A DNA stretch of 44,317 bases from Desulfurococcales archaeon. GTDB lineage: Archaea; Thermoproteota; Thermoprotei_A; Sulfolobales; Fervidicoccaceae. Under the pieces are notes generated by a model. It had not been told where the DNA came from, did not search any database, and was given only the letters and a program-made list of their open reading frames with translations. The position numbers and the translations under genes are program-made. The DNA lies in assembly GCA_027014955.1 (NCBI GenBank), contig JALWDA010000062.1:1-44317 (forward strand). Direction: 5' to 3'. Shown here piece after piece: positions 29,266-38,016 of the stretch. Each line of letters begins with the position of its first letter. The stretch's first letter is position 1.

Positions 29266-31863
29266 ATGATTGGGAGTTACTCCGCTGAGCTAAACAATAA
29301 GTACAAGATACTGCAAAAATACCAAGCCAGCAGCCGGGGGAGAGCCTTGGCCTCTAAAGCCACCCTTCTGATATCCGCAGTGCTCTTACTACTGATACTC
29401 GCAGTGCCCTACGCGGTTCCCTCGCTTCAGCCGATGATTGACCCGGTAAACGGCTATGGTGGGATAGGGTTTGACAAGGACCTGCCAACAGGCCGGGTAC
29501 ATTCTCCCTACGGCCGTGCGGTTGTTGTATGGGACGTGCATGGTGTGCCCCACGTGTACGCGGATTCCCCCGAGGCCGCTGCCTTTGCTCTCGGCTACGT
29601 ACAGGCTAGCCAGAGACTCTTCCAGATGGACCTGTACCGGCGGGTGGCCCTTGGTAACCTGAGCGGCCTCGTGGGGGAGGCGGGTGTGGATAACGATGTG
29701 CTGGTCAATAAGCTTGGGATACCTCAGGCAATAGAGGAGGCCTGGAGGGTGATAGTTGACGACCCTGGCCTTGATGAACTGGAGAAGGTACTCCAGGCTT
29801 TCTCGGATGGGGTTAACAGGTACCTGGAAGATGCCCTCGGCGAGGGGAGGCTTCCCCTTGAGTACAGGATACTGGGTGCAGAGCCCCTTCCTTGGAGGCC
29901 TCTGGACAGCATAGCCCTTGCTAAGCTGCTCACACTCATGCTGGCGTGGGACAGGGATGACCTTGTCCTGGCCAAGCTTGTGAAGAAAAAGGGTGTGGAT
30001 GTCATCGAATGGCTTGATATAGTCGAGAGGAGACGGAACCTCGCCCACGCTAACTGCAGCGACGCGTCACCCTTCGGCGAGCTCGTAAACCTTGGCGGCG
30101 AGCCCAAACTATCAGACGGCATATACGACCCGACAAGGATGCCCGACCCTGCCAAAGCCCTGGAGGAAGCCACCCTCCATACCACTAAGGGTTTCTCGAA
30201 CAACTGGGTTGTATCAGCCAAGCTTGGCCCTGGGGGCAAGCCCCTGGTCGCTAATGATCCTCACCTAGCCCTACAAGCGCCCCCCATATGGTTCATACAG
30301 GATGTTAGGGCACCCGGCTGGACAGCCGCAGGTGTGGCGATTCCCGGGTCCCCTTTGGTCATCATAGGCAGGACACCCAGCCTAGCCTGGGGGTTCACTA
30401 ATGTGGGCAGTGACTTCACGGACTTCTACTTCTATAAGTGGGTCAACAAGACCCACTACTTTTACAAAGGCGAGGTCCTAAGGGTCGAGGAGGAGCCACT
30501 TGAGCTAAAGGTGTGGAACCCCCTGTCGCGAAAAGTGGAGACACGTAGCCTTGTTATACAGCGAACTGTCCACGGTCCCCTTCTGGGGGAGGACGAGGGA
30601 CGCTATGCGGTGGCATTCACAGGCTCCCTGCCAAGCCTTGAGGTCGCCTTCATATGGGCGCTGAATAGGGCCTCAACCGTTGAGGAGGCCCTGAGGGCAC
30701 AGGCCCTCTACTTCCGGGCGCCTGTGCAGAACCTAGTAATAGCGGACAAGGAGGGCACCATCGCATACAGTCCCAACGGGGCCTATCCCAACAGGACCAA
30801 CATCCCAGTGATACGCCTCGCCAATGGAGCAGAGCTGGCGAACACGGGCTTCCTCCCCTACAACGGGAGCCAGGGTGAGGGCGAGTGGAGGGGCTTTATA
30901 CCCTTCAGCCAGCTCCCTCTGATACTATCTGGACCGGAGGGCGACATACCCTATATAGCAACTGCCAATAGCAAACCCTGGGAGGGAGACTGCCTAGCTT
31001 CGCTCGGATGGAGCTACCATGATCGCTTCAGGACCCAGCGCATCTACGAGCTATTAGGGGGGCTCTCCAGGGACGGGACCCTTAGCGTCACCGACTCCAA
31101 GTCTACACAAACAGACATAGTGGACCTGGGCCTGAGAACTGTGGCAACATACATGCTACGCGTTGTTGGAGGAAAACTCCCACACGACCTAGCAGAGCCC
31201 ATTGAACTTCTCAGGGAGTTTGTGAAAAACCCCGTGATGAAGCCCAACTCGCCAGAAGCCCGTCTAGCCTTGGCTTCTGCAATGATATTCCACGAGGAGC
31301 TTTGGAGCCTCATTTATGGCGAGAGCGCTGACAAGTACTTCTTCAAAGTTGAGATGATGGAGGAACTACTTGACGCCCTCCTAGAAGGAGAGGAGTGGCC
31401 CCACAAGCTACTGGGACGGGACATACGCCAGGTTGCCTTAGAGTCCATCAGGAAGGCCTGGTCACTCATAACGGCCTTTTACGAAGAATACAACTCCCCC
31501 ATGATACTAGGGGTGGAGTCCTTCCGTTACTATAACATAAGAAACCCAGTCGCGCCCCTAGGCTATGAGAAGAAACCCGCAGTGGGAGGCCCCTTCACTG
31601 TGAAAGTGGCTCCCCCTGCCAGGATAAACGAGCTAGAAGGAGCACCCGTGGAGGTTGGGCCCAGCGTTGGGATAATCAGTCCGCTATCCGATAACCTGAT
31701 ACTACTCTCACTACCCGGGGGACAGTCGTCCAACCCCCTTAGCCCCCACTATCAGGACCTTTACAACATGTGGACCCAGGGACTCTACATAGGCATAGAC
31801 CTAGAAGAGGATCTCAGAGAAAGGGGACTCCCCACACTGGTGTTCGGGGAGGGAGGTGACTAG
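29266..31863 (+). CDS. Penicillin acylase family hydrolase (Ntn), membrane-anchored
   Basis: An 865-residue Ntn hydrolase that cleaves amide bonds; bacterial relatives act on penicillins, cephalosporins or acyl-homoserine lactones. A short cytoplasmic N-terminus precedes one membrane helix (about 28-52), so the enzyme faces outside. The alpha chain has VVWDVHGVPHVYADSPEAAAF and FALGYVQASQRLFQMDLYRR. The auto-cleavage nucleophile is Ser311 in TKGFSNNWVV, with later NDPHLALQAPPIWF and GRTPSLAWGFTNVGSDFTDFY. Archaeal substrate unknown. It precedes a small membrane protein by 2 nt. Confidence 0.9.
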   Translation: MIGSYSAELNNKYKILQKYQASSRGRALASKATLLISAVLLLLILAVPYAVPSLQPMIDPVNGYGGIGFDKDLPTGRVHSPYGRAVVVWDVHGVPHVYADSPEAAAFALGYVQASQRLFQMDLYRRVALGNLSGLVGEAGVDNDVLVNKLGIPQAIEEAWRVIVDDPGLDELEKVLQAFSDGVNRYLEDALGEGRLPLEYRILGAEPLPWRPLDSIALAKLLTLMLAWDRDDLVLAKLVKKKGVDVIEWLDIVERRRNLAHANCSDASPFGELVNLGGEPKLSDGIYDPTRMPDPAKALEEATLHTTKGFSNNWVVSAKLGPGGKPLVANDPHLALQAPPIWFIQDVRAPGWTAAGVAIPGSPLVIIGRTPSLAWGFTNVGSDFTDFYFYKWVNKTHYFYKGEVLRVEEEPLELKVWNPLSRKVETRSLVIQRTVHGPLLGEDEGRYAVAFTGSLPSLEVAFIWALNRASTVEEALRAQALYFRAPVQNLVIADKEGTIAYSPNGAYPNRTNIPVIRLANGAELANTGFLPYNGSQGEGEWRGFIPFSQLPLILSGPEGDIPYIATANSKPWEGDCLASLGWSYHDRFRTQRIYELLGGLSRDGTLSVTDSKSTQTDIVDLGLRTVATYMLRVVGGKLPHDLAEPIELLREFVKNPVMKPNSPEARLALASAMIFHEELWSLIYGESADKYFFKVEMMEELLDALLEGEEWPHKLLGRDIRQVALESIRKAWSLITAFYEEYNSPMILGVESFRYYNIRNPVAPLGYEKKPAVGGPFTVKVAPPARINELEGAPVEVGPSVGIISPLSDNLILLSLPGGQSSNPLSPHYQDLYNMWTQGLYIGIDLEEDLRERGLPTLVFGEGGD

Positions 31864-31865
31864 GC

Positions 31866-32306
31866 GTGGAGGATCTTTTAAAGAGGGTCCTAGCATTGTT
31901 TTCCCTAGCACTTCCGGGGGCTCTGGCATACGCGGTTCTCCTGTACATGACACGCCTTCCTCTCAGCCTTACCATAGCCCCCGTCGCCACTGGGGCCATA
32001 ATAGGGCTCGTATCTACGCGCGCCCCCGTTCTTGGAGGCCGTGACATTATTCTCGCGGGTCTGATTGCGGGTATTCTTGGTGCCATAGCGATCCCGCTTG
32101 GCCTTGGCTCGTTGAATCTGCACCTACTCGTAGCGGGGGAATACCTTACCACACCCATAGCGTCAGCTTTGCAGGCATACCATGGCATAACGACAGCGCT
32201 TGCCGCCTACATCGTAGCTAGACTTGTGTCAAAGTCGGGGGAACTTGCGCGGCCTTCTTCTGCTAATGAGGACAAGCTTCACGAAGAACAGTACCAAGGC
32301 ACCTGA
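31866..32306 (+). CDS. Small multi-helix membrane protein
   Basis: Its 146 residues hold about four hydrophobic helices in residues 5-130, followed by a polar tail (SGELARPSSANEDKLHEEQ). GTG start 2 nt after the acylase stop, so probably cotranscribed with it. No family recognised; a role as a partner of the acylase is only contextual. Its last 78 nt overlap the 3' end of the opposite-strand nuclease gene. Confidence 0.6.
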   Translation: MEDLLKRVLALFSLALPGALAYAVLLYMTRLPLSLTIAPVATGAIIGLVSTRAPVLGGRDIILAGLIAGILGAIAIPLGLGSLNLHLLVAGEYLTTPIASALQAYHGITTALAAYIVARLVSKSGELARPSSANEDKLHEEQYQGT

Positions 32307-32891
32307 CAGCAACAGTTCCAGCAACCCCTGTGCTCCGAGGGATGAGAGAACGTTAGTGCCCCCATCCTTTACTCTATCGTCCATGCCAAGTTGTACGAAG
32401 AGGGGTGTATCGGCAAGTCTCCACTCATTGTCATGCTCCCAAATACTGGCCAGGCCCTCTATGACTAGGAGGAGATTTACATTAACCCAGTGGGTATCAT
32501 TCCAGGGGGCAAGAACTATCGCCACCACACGCCCGTACCTGTCGGTAACACCGTGGTCGTCTATGTCGAGGGCGACCGTCTTCTCAAATACGAGTTCCTC
32601 AAGGCGTTTCAGGGCCTCGAGGGCCCCAGGCTCTATTTCGGGTCGTAGCTCCGGTGCATTTACATCGGCTAGTCTAACCCTCAAATCAGGACCGATTCCA
32701 CGGGATTTCTCAGACCTTTCAACAAGCTTGCACCTGAGCGTGTCTCCGTCGACAACCCTATACACGTTGCACAGGGCGTCTACCTCTAGTTCATGTATCT
32801 GGTAGGAGCTTAAAGTATATGATACCTGCGCAAAAGCGAATATGGCTACGACTATTAGAGCAGAGTTCGCATATAGCTTCTCCGTCTCCAT
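32229..32891 (-). CDS. SNase-type (thermonuclease) protein with membrane anchor
   Basis: The 220-residue protein has an N-terminal hydrophobic helix (about 10-30), an SNase core with VYRVVDGDTLRCKL, VRLADVNAPELRP and DRYGRVVAIVLAPW, and a C-terminal membrane helix (about 187-208, LLLSGALVLFFVKLVLI) with a basic tail. DGDT, VRL plus DxNAPE and DRYGR supply the Ca-binding and catalytic Asp, Arg and Glu of the staphylococcal nuclease fold. It probably acts at the cell surface on nucleic acid. It follows mpgP by 18 nt and may be cotranscribed. Confidence 0.85.
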   Translation of the reverse strand: METEKLYANSALIVVAIFAFAQVSYTLSSYQIHELEVDALCNVYRVVDGDTLRCKLVERSEKSRGIGPDLRVRLADVNAPELRPEIEPGALEALKRLEELVFEKTVALDIDDHGVTDRYGRVVAIVLAPWNDTHWVNVNLLLVIEGLASIWEHDNEWRLADTPLFVQLGMDDRVKDGGTNVLSSLGAQGLLELLLSGALVLFFVKLVLISRRRPRKFPRL

Positions 32892-32909
32892 TATACGGGC
32901 CTCCCAGGC

Positions 32910-33773
32910 TCACTTCGCTAGAAGGATGCGTGAAACAGCCCAAGCCCATCCAAGTGGGGCGGGATAGGGTGAGGGAAAATAGCTGAACCTAACACTATGG
33001 TCCCTAGTATGGAGCCCTTCATTGCCACTAATACCTATTATCACAGGGGTTTTACACAGGGAGAGGAAGCTCCAGTCGATAGGCGCATCACCCAGGCATA
33101 TACTCTGACCCAAGGCACCTCGTGGATACATGTGACGCAGGCCCTCTTCTAGTAATAGCAGGGCCCGCCCCTTCCCTATACCTTTACCAACATGTACATG
33201 CCGAGCCCCCGCAACCACGTCCAAGCCCAGCCTAGAGGCCTCCCTAACGATTTTCCTCACACATGGTCTATCCCTTGGAATGAGCACCTCGTCATACCTT
33301 CTCCTAATGGACTCACGTGCATGCTCTGGGGGGATACCCATTTCATCAACAAGCTCTCCCGGAGATGCAGTTGATACTCTGAGAACCCTTTTCCAGCATC
33401 CGCTTATTTTAATCAGCTTATCTATCTTATCGGAAAGCTCCTCTATGGGAGTAGCTAGGGGGTATTCCACAATGTCACCTAGCCCGGTTGGCCTATAGTG
33501 TCTCCGGAGGACCAGGAGCCCCCGGGTTGCGTGGATTGCTCCCCCCATCTCGCTGACAGCTACAAAGCCTCCCCGGGGCAGCTTTGCTAGGGTGGTTCTC
33601 CTGCTTAACAGGGCTATCTCGCCCAGGGTCTTGCTGGTTATGGGGATTACCGGTACCCCTAGGCTATGGAGCTCGTTAAGAAGGGGACTGAGTGGCTCCA
33701 TGTTGAGGTCTCTGTCAAGCATGGTCCCGTCTAGGTCGGTGAAGATAATTGCCCTCCCCAAGTCAACGCGCAT
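32910..33773 (-). CDS. mpgP: Mannosyl-3-phosphoglycerate phosphatase
   Basis: The HAD-superfamily phosphatase that turns mannosyl-3-phosphoglycerate into the compatible solute mannosylglycerate. The 287 residues show IIFTDLDGTMLD (nucleophile Asp), ITSKTLGEI, FVAVSEMGGAIH, the cap-domain motifs and the late metal-binding GDAPIDWSFL. ATG start, 8 nt after the mpgS stop. The two-gene arrangement is the standard archaeal two-step pathway for heat and salt protection. Confidence 0.92.
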   Translation of the reverse strand: MRVDLGRAIIFTDLDGTMLDRDLNMEPLSPLLNELHSLGVPVIPITSKTLGEIALLSRRTTLAKLPRGGFVAVSEMGGAIHATRGLLVLRRHYRPTGLGDIVEYPLATPIEELSDKIDKLIKISGCWKRVLRVSTASPGELVDEMGIPPEHARESIRRRYDEVLIPRDRPCVRKIVREASRLGLDVVAGARHVHVGKGIGKGRALLLLEEGLRHMYPRGALGQSICLGDAPIDWSFLSLCKTPVIIGISGNEGLHTRDHSVRFSYFPSPYPAPLGWAWAVSRILLAK

Positions 33774-33781
33774 GGCACTTT

Positions 33782-34945
33782 CTACCCGAGGACCGTATAG
33801 AGCTCGCTATTGGATTCGAATGCCTTGACTATCCTATTAGGCCAGGTCTCTCCCGGGGGAGGGTATATCATCATTGAGGGGACGTCCTGGAGGCCTGCTT
33901 CAACGACCTTCTCCCTTATAGCCTCCCTCAAATCCTCGGTGGCAAGCCTTGACCAGTATATGCTAGCCAGGCTCACCCCTATCATTTTTGCTATATGTTC
34001 CTCACCTCTCTCGCTGTGTATGTGGGGACTGAGTGTCTCTACTTGGAGGACCTCGACCGCCCCCTCAAGGTCGTCGCAGGGTGGCTCAAGCGTTAGCCAG
34101 CATCGTTCCAGGAGGCTCACCAGCTGGTAGGGCTCCACAGCGTATCCTCCCGCCCAGGGCATTCTGACGGCGAGCTTTGTCGTCAGCGCGTGCTCGCCGC
34201 TGTTGGCCGTCTCCACTATTATCGTCTCGAGACCCCTCCTCCTACTAATCGCGGCGTTAAGATACTCGTTGGTCACTGTGGACACCCTTCCCCGTTTCCT
34301 AAGGTAGGGTATTTCGCTCGACTCGAGCTTGCCCTTATAGGGCCACTTGAGCCTGACCATGGAGAGCTCGCTTTCAACAGCCAGGAACCCCGCGTAGTAT
34401 GTGAGGCTGTACTCCAGGACGCTGCCGGGGCTAAAGTTATCGCTATCGATGAGCCCGAGGTAGTCCAGGCCCATGCTGTAGGCGAGGAGGGCGCCGAGTA
34501 GCATGCCCTCCCCCTTACCGTACCTGACGAGGCCATCCTCTCCCAAAAGAGGCTCGAGGGGTGTTCCCTTAAGCGCCTCCCCCCACGCGGGGTCCCTCTG
34601 CCACGTGGCGATGATTCTCTTCCCCGTCCTCCTGTGTATCTCCGATAACATGTCTACCTCGTCCCTATAAACGTCAGTCGGCTCCCTTCGAGAAGCCGAC
34701 ACCACTATCACCGTCGAGGGATGGGGAATGGCCTGTACAACACCCCTTAGCTTGACAAGCTCCTCATCCTTAACGGGGACTACAATGGCTGTCCTAAGGG
34801 CAGTATCGGCCAACATGGCGTGGCTGTAAACAAGCGTGTTTGGGTCCGAGTCAGCGCCCGTCCCGTCTAGTTCAAGCACCTTAACGGGCCTGTATATCCT
34901 AAGCTTCCCATAGCTTTCAAACTCTCCCGGCCTCTCTATAATCAA
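33782..34945 (-). CDS. mpgS: Mannosyl-3-phosphoglycerate synthase
   Basis: It transfers mannose from GDP-mannose to 3-phosphoglycerate. The 387-residue GT-A glycosyltransferase (GT55-type) shows AIVVPVKDEELVKL, VIVVSASRREPTDVY, RYGKGEGMLLGALLAY, the metal-binding LIDSDNFSPGSV (D-x-D-like), RLKWPYKGK and AVRMPWAGGYAVEPYQL. TTG 34945 is the apparent start. It is first in an operon with mpgP and perhaps the SNase gene. Divergent from the MGMT gene. Confidence 0.93.
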   Translation of the reverse strand: MIIERPGEFESYGKLRIYRPVKVLELDGTGADSDPNTLVYSHAMLADTALRTAIVVPVKDEELVKLRGVVQAIPHPSTVIVVSASRREPTDVYRDEVDMLSEIHRRTGKRIIATWQRDPAWGEALKGTPLEPLLGEDGLVRYGKGEGMLLGALLAYSMGLDYLGLIDSDNFSPGSVLEYSLTYYAGFLAVESELSMVRLKWPYKGKLESSEIPYLRKRGRVSTVTNEYLNAAISRRRGLETIIVETANSGEHALTTKLAVRMPWAGGYAVEPYQLVSLLERCWLTLEPPCDDLEGAVEVLQVETLSPHIHSERGEEHIAKMIGVSLASIYWSRLATEDLREAIREKVVEAGLQDVPSMMIYPPPGETWPNRIVKAFESNSELYTVLG

Positions 34946-35081
34946 GCCCTACACCCCACAACAAGTCATAAGCGTAACACGGCTATTCGGAAGCCAGCCA
35001 ACCCGCCAGACGGGGAAATTAGAAAGCACACCTGTTCCAAAGACGATGCCTAGTTTAGAGGATAACAGCCATTAGGCAAGC

Positions 35082-35456
35082 ATGGGGCATGTTAGTACTT
35101 GGGAGAGGGGACTCATATCATTTTCTCTTGTAGGGTGGATGCCCTTGGACAGGCTATTCCTGCTCAAGACCCTGTTGCTCCTAGTACCCCCAGGCCGTGT
35201 TGTAACATATGGGGACCTGGCCCGAGTTCTCGGCACCAGTCCCCGGACGGTGGGGAGGCTTGCGGCTATGAATGATGAGGCCCCCGTGGTCCCATGTCAC
35301 AGGGTGGTGGGGTCGCGGGGCGAGCTCGTGGGCTACTCGGGCCCCGGGGGAGTCGGGTTTAAGAGAAAGTTGCTGGAGCTCGAGGGGGTCTCATTCGATA
35401 AGAGGGGCCGGGTAAGGAGGGAGCATATAATGAGCCTGGCAGAGGAGCTCCTATAG
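35082..35456 (+). CDS. ogt: Methylated-DNA-protein cysteine methyltransferase (MGMT), compact
   Basis: A suicide repair protein that removes O6-alkyl groups from guanine. The catalytic site PCHRVV is present (Cys72), so it is not an inactive ATL protein, which would have PWHRV. VVTYGDLARVLGTSPRTVGRLAA (41-62) includes the recognition helix and arginine finger, and VGYSGPGGVGFKRKLLELEG follows. It holds only the DNA-binding C-terminal domain. Start may be ATG 35082 or the later ATG 35139 (MPLDRLF). Overlaps nothing; the Mrp gene converges 3 nt away. Confidence 0.9.
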   Translation: MGHVSTWERGLISFSLVGWMPLDRLFLLKTLLLLVPPGRVVTYGDLARVLGTSPRTVGRLAAMNDEAPVVPCHRVVGSRGELVGYSGPGGVGFKRKLLELEGVSFDKRGRVRREHIMSLAEELL

Positions 35457-35459
35457 GGC

Positions 35460-36371
35460 TCACAGTATCCTCATAACCCGTAGAAGCCCGTAAACCCTCT
35501 CAGCGAGCTCGGCTAGCGTATAGTCAATCTCGCTCCCCGGAGCCACCTCGTATATGGGTCTTCCCTCGTCATGGGCCCTCCTTATAGCGGGGTCTAGGGG
35601 AATCCTAGCGAGGACTTCTATGTCGTATTCTTTGGCGAGCTTATCAGCAGTGCTCTTTCCCAGCACCTCAACCTTCTCGCCATTGCAGTCCACATAGCTC
35701 ATGTTCTCCACCAGGCCCATTATGGGCAGCTGCATCTTCTGGGCGAACACTATTGCCTTCCTCACAACACTCTCTGCGATCTGTCCTGGGGACGAAACGA
35801 TTATGGCGAACCGGGGAGGCGGTATGACCTGGGCGATCGTTATCACCTCGTCCCCAGTACCTGGGGGCAGGTCGTAGACCATCACGTCAAGGTCCCCCCA
35901 CCGCGTGTTTGAAAGCGTGTCTACGATAAAGCGCGTCCGCAGGGCTCCCTCCCATAACAGTGGCGTCTCGCCCTCTGGCAGGAATGGCTCTATGCTCATG
36001 AACTTTATGCCGTAACGGGACTCAAGTGGCAGGAGTTCCTTGGTCTTCTCCACGACCAGGACCTCTGCGTTCCTCTCCCCCAGTACGAATGGGACGGCCG
36101 CCCCCGTCTCGTCGGCGTCGAAGAGGCCAACCCTCAGCCCCTTCTTAGCGAGGTAGAGGGCGAGGCTGGTTGCGATAAACGTCTTGCCAACGCCTCCCTT
36201 GCCGCTTAGGACTATGAGGTGTGCCTTGAATCTGCTTAGCTTCTCGTGGGCTCTTTGGAAGAGAACCTCTATCCCGGGACCACTCCGGGTAGAGGGGGCT
36301 CCCCCCGCGCCTCCGGTCCCCTTTTTGGGCACCTGTAACCTTAGGGAGGGTTTTGACGACAAATCGCCCAC
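35460..36371 (-). CDS. Mrp/NBP35-family P-loop ATPase lacking the CxxC
   Basis: The 303-residue ATPase of the Fe-S carrier family: deviant Walker A VLSGKGGVGKTFIATSLA, VGLFDADETGAAVP, MVYDLPPGTGDEVITIAQ and PIMGLVENMSY. At the usual ENMSYFxCPxCG cluster site this protein reads ENMSYVDCNGEKVEV, so only one Cys of the CxxC pair remains. It may still carry clusters at another site or have a ParA-like role. GTG start; the A/T-rich TATA region (about 36389-36398) is shared with the divergent YkgJ gene. Confidence 0.85.
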   Translation of the reverse strand: MGDLSSKPSLRLQVPKKGTGGAGGAPSTRSGPGIEVLFQRAHEKLSRFKAHLIVLSGKGGVGKTFIATSLALYLAKKGLRVGLFDADETGAAVPFVLGERNAEVLVVEKTKELLPLESRYGIKFMSIEPFLPEGETPLLWEGALRTRFIVDTLSNTRWGDLDVMVYDLPPGTGDEVITIAQVIPPPRFAIIVSSPGQIAESVVRKAIVFAQKMQLPIMGLVENMSYVDCNGEKVEVLGKSTADKLAKEYDIEVLARIPLDPAIRRAHDEGRPIYEVAPGSEIDYTLAELAERVYGLLRVMRIL

Positions 36372-36388
36372 CGGCCATGGTGCCGCTG

Positions 36389-36398
36389 TTAAAATATA
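36389..36398. promoter_or_regulatory. Divergent TATA region between the Mrp-type and YkgJ genes
   Basis: ttaaaatata can serve as a TATA element in either direction. On the plus strand it gives a start point near 36417, 26 nt before GTG 36443. Confidence 0.35.
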
Positions 36399-36442
36399 GA
36401 CCGCCTGCGCGGGTAAAGTGTTTAGTGTAATGGTGGCTGGCA

Positions 36443-37081
36443 GTGGTGAAGAGTCTTAGGCTGGAAGACTATGGTGAGCTCAGGAAGAACCCCCGGATAC
36501 GACCCGGCAGGCCCTTTAGGTTCAAGTGCATAAGGTGCGACGTATGCTGTGGGACGGGGCCCAATGTCCACCTCTCGGTATTCGATGTGGTGAGGATGGC
36601 CCATTATCTTGACGTGGATGTTGTGACGTTTCTCCACGTTTACACCAACCTGATAATAGCTGCCCATATCCCCCACATTGGGCTCGCAGGTGATGTGAAC
36701 GGGCGTTGCGTGTTCCTGGGATTCGATGGCGAGGGTAGAACCTATTGCAAAATATACCCTGCGCGGCCCATGAAATGCAGGCTCTATCCAGGCCTCCCCA
36801 TAGCGCCTGGCCATGAGGAGTTGGAGCTGGACACGAAGTGCCCGGGACTAGAGGAGGCCGCTGAGGGAGAGGAGAGCAGCGTGCCTACCGGCCTATATCG
36901 CCAATATGTGGAGGAAATGAGGATGCACTACAGGTTCATCTTCGAGGAAGTCGTGAATAAGGGGAGGGACCCGGTTGACGCACTGTATGGTGTGCTAAGG
37001 AAGCTCGCCGAAGAGCTAAAGTCGGGCAGGCTCCCCGATTGGGCTGACCTGGACAGGCTCGAAAAAATGGGCTACACTTGA
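36443..37081 (+). CDS. YkgJ family cysteine-cluster protein
   Basis: The 212-residue protein has the CxxCxxCC-type cluster: FKCIRCDVCCGTGPNVHLS (about 29-46), then NGRCVFLGFDGEGRTYCKIYPARPMKCRLYPGLP with three further Cys and DTKCPG. This pattern (PF03692) binds zinc or an Fe-S cluster. Function of the family is unsettled. Helical C-terminal half. GTG 36443. It converges on the helical protein with a 10-nt overlap. Confidence 0.85.
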   Translation: MVKSLRLEDYGELRKNPRIRPGRPFRFKCIRCDVCCGTGPNVHLSVFDVVRMAHYLDVDVVTFLHVYTNLIIAAHIPHIGLAGDVNGRCVFLGFDGEGRTYCKIYPARPMKCRLYPGLPIAPGHEELELDTKCPGLEEAAEGEESSVPTGLYRQYVEEMRMHYRFIFEEVVNKGRDPVDALYGVLRKLAEELKSGRLPDWADLDRLEKMGYT

Positions 37082-37650
37082 CCAGCGAGGAGCTCCTGGG
37101 GGCTCTGGGAGTAGAATAGTGGGGTGGGGGGCATCCTCTTACGCGCCTCTATTTCCCCATGCTGGAGAGCGCTTGTCAGTATGCTCTCTACTATGGCTTG
37201 GCTCTCCTCCAGGTTACCCGGCTCTACCCCGTGGGCCTCAGCCATTCCCTCAAGCTCAGCTGCCACTATCCTCAAGTAAAGGCCCTCCGCCTGGTGAGAC
37301 TCCATCAGCATGGAACCCGTCCTCTCCAGGGCCATGATGGTGGCCCTCAGTACCACGGGTATCCTGGAGGGCTTCTCCACGCTCTCCAGCATGGAGTCAA
37401 GAGCCTCCATCACGTACTTGGAAACGTATAGGGACCTTAGCGTCGTGAACATGCTCTGCCTCTCAGCGAAATATTCGAAAGCGGACGACAGGGTCGGCCA
37501 GAGTGTTACTGTTGTCTTTGTTATTGCTTTGTCGAACATCTTTTCCTCTGCCTTCTTAATCTTAGATACGAGCCCCCCTATCTCCCTCAGGAGCCCCCTT
37601 ACAACAGTCTGCGCGTGGACGAGTGTCTTCAAGGCACCATTGCTCGCCAA
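37072..37650 (-). CDS. Helical protein, possible divergent ESCRT-III-like
   Basis: About 192 residues, all-helical, unknown family. KKAEEKMFDKAITKT followed by two long helices (AFEYFAERQSMFTTLRSLY, then MEALDSMLESVEKP) and a later LYLRIVAAELEGMAEAHG helix give a helix order resembling the Snf7 core of CdvB at 25598. I cannot prove the relation. Start: TTG 37650, 6 nt after GGAGGTG, fits better than GTG 37659, which lies inside that ribosome binding site. Confidence 0.5.
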   Translation of the reverse strand: MASNGALKTLVHAQTVVRGLLREIGGLVSKIKKAEEKMFDKAITKTTVTLWPTLSSAFEYFAERQSMFTTLRSLYVSKYVMEALDSMLESVEKPSRIPVVLRATIMALERTGSMLMESHQAEGLYLRIVAAELEGMAEAHGVEPGNLEESQAIVESILTSALQHGEIEARKRMPPTPLFYSQSPQELLAGQV

Positions 37651-38016
37651 GGGACCCACCTCCGAGACCTAGGAAGTTTACCGACGTTTGGTCAATGAAC
37701 AACTCCTTTCTTCAACAGGACCATTCTCTGCAAACAGGAGGTTGGGCGGAGAAGGCCATTATAACAGTGCTTGGCTCCATTATTGGTGGTTCCACTAACG
37801 GGCAACCCCCTACTCCATATTTAACCAGGCGGCCAGATGCAATCCCGGGTTTCGGGCTATCCCCGAGTAATGTATTATGCTAGTTTTTATGCTCCTCTGC
37901 ACAACCTTGGGCGTCTCTAGTGATAAAAGGTGTCTCCGACCCTCTCCCCCAGATCATAATTTATACGAGGCTGGCCAATTTAAACGAGGACCCAAGTAAA
38001 TACAGTAGGCTCAGAG
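37651..38016. other. Intergenic region with no recognisable gene
   Basis: About 365 nt between the helical protein and the next gene. No tRNA, RNase P or SRP RNA signature is seen, and the frames here look non-coding. It contains TATA-like elements, the last (aatttaaac, near 37977-37985) suited to the downstream gene. Confidence 0.4.

Noticed and set aside
29225-29290. Second C/D-box-like arrangement upstream of the acylase gene
   Set aside because: A perfect atgatga at 29225-29231 and a ctga at 29285-29288 exist, but the D'-like box is caga, the spacing is poor, and the D box lies inside the acylase coding sequence.
37623-37883. 86-codon plus-strand frame upstream of the beta-rich gene
   Set aside because: It reads across the antisense start region of the helical protein and has no ribosome binding site.
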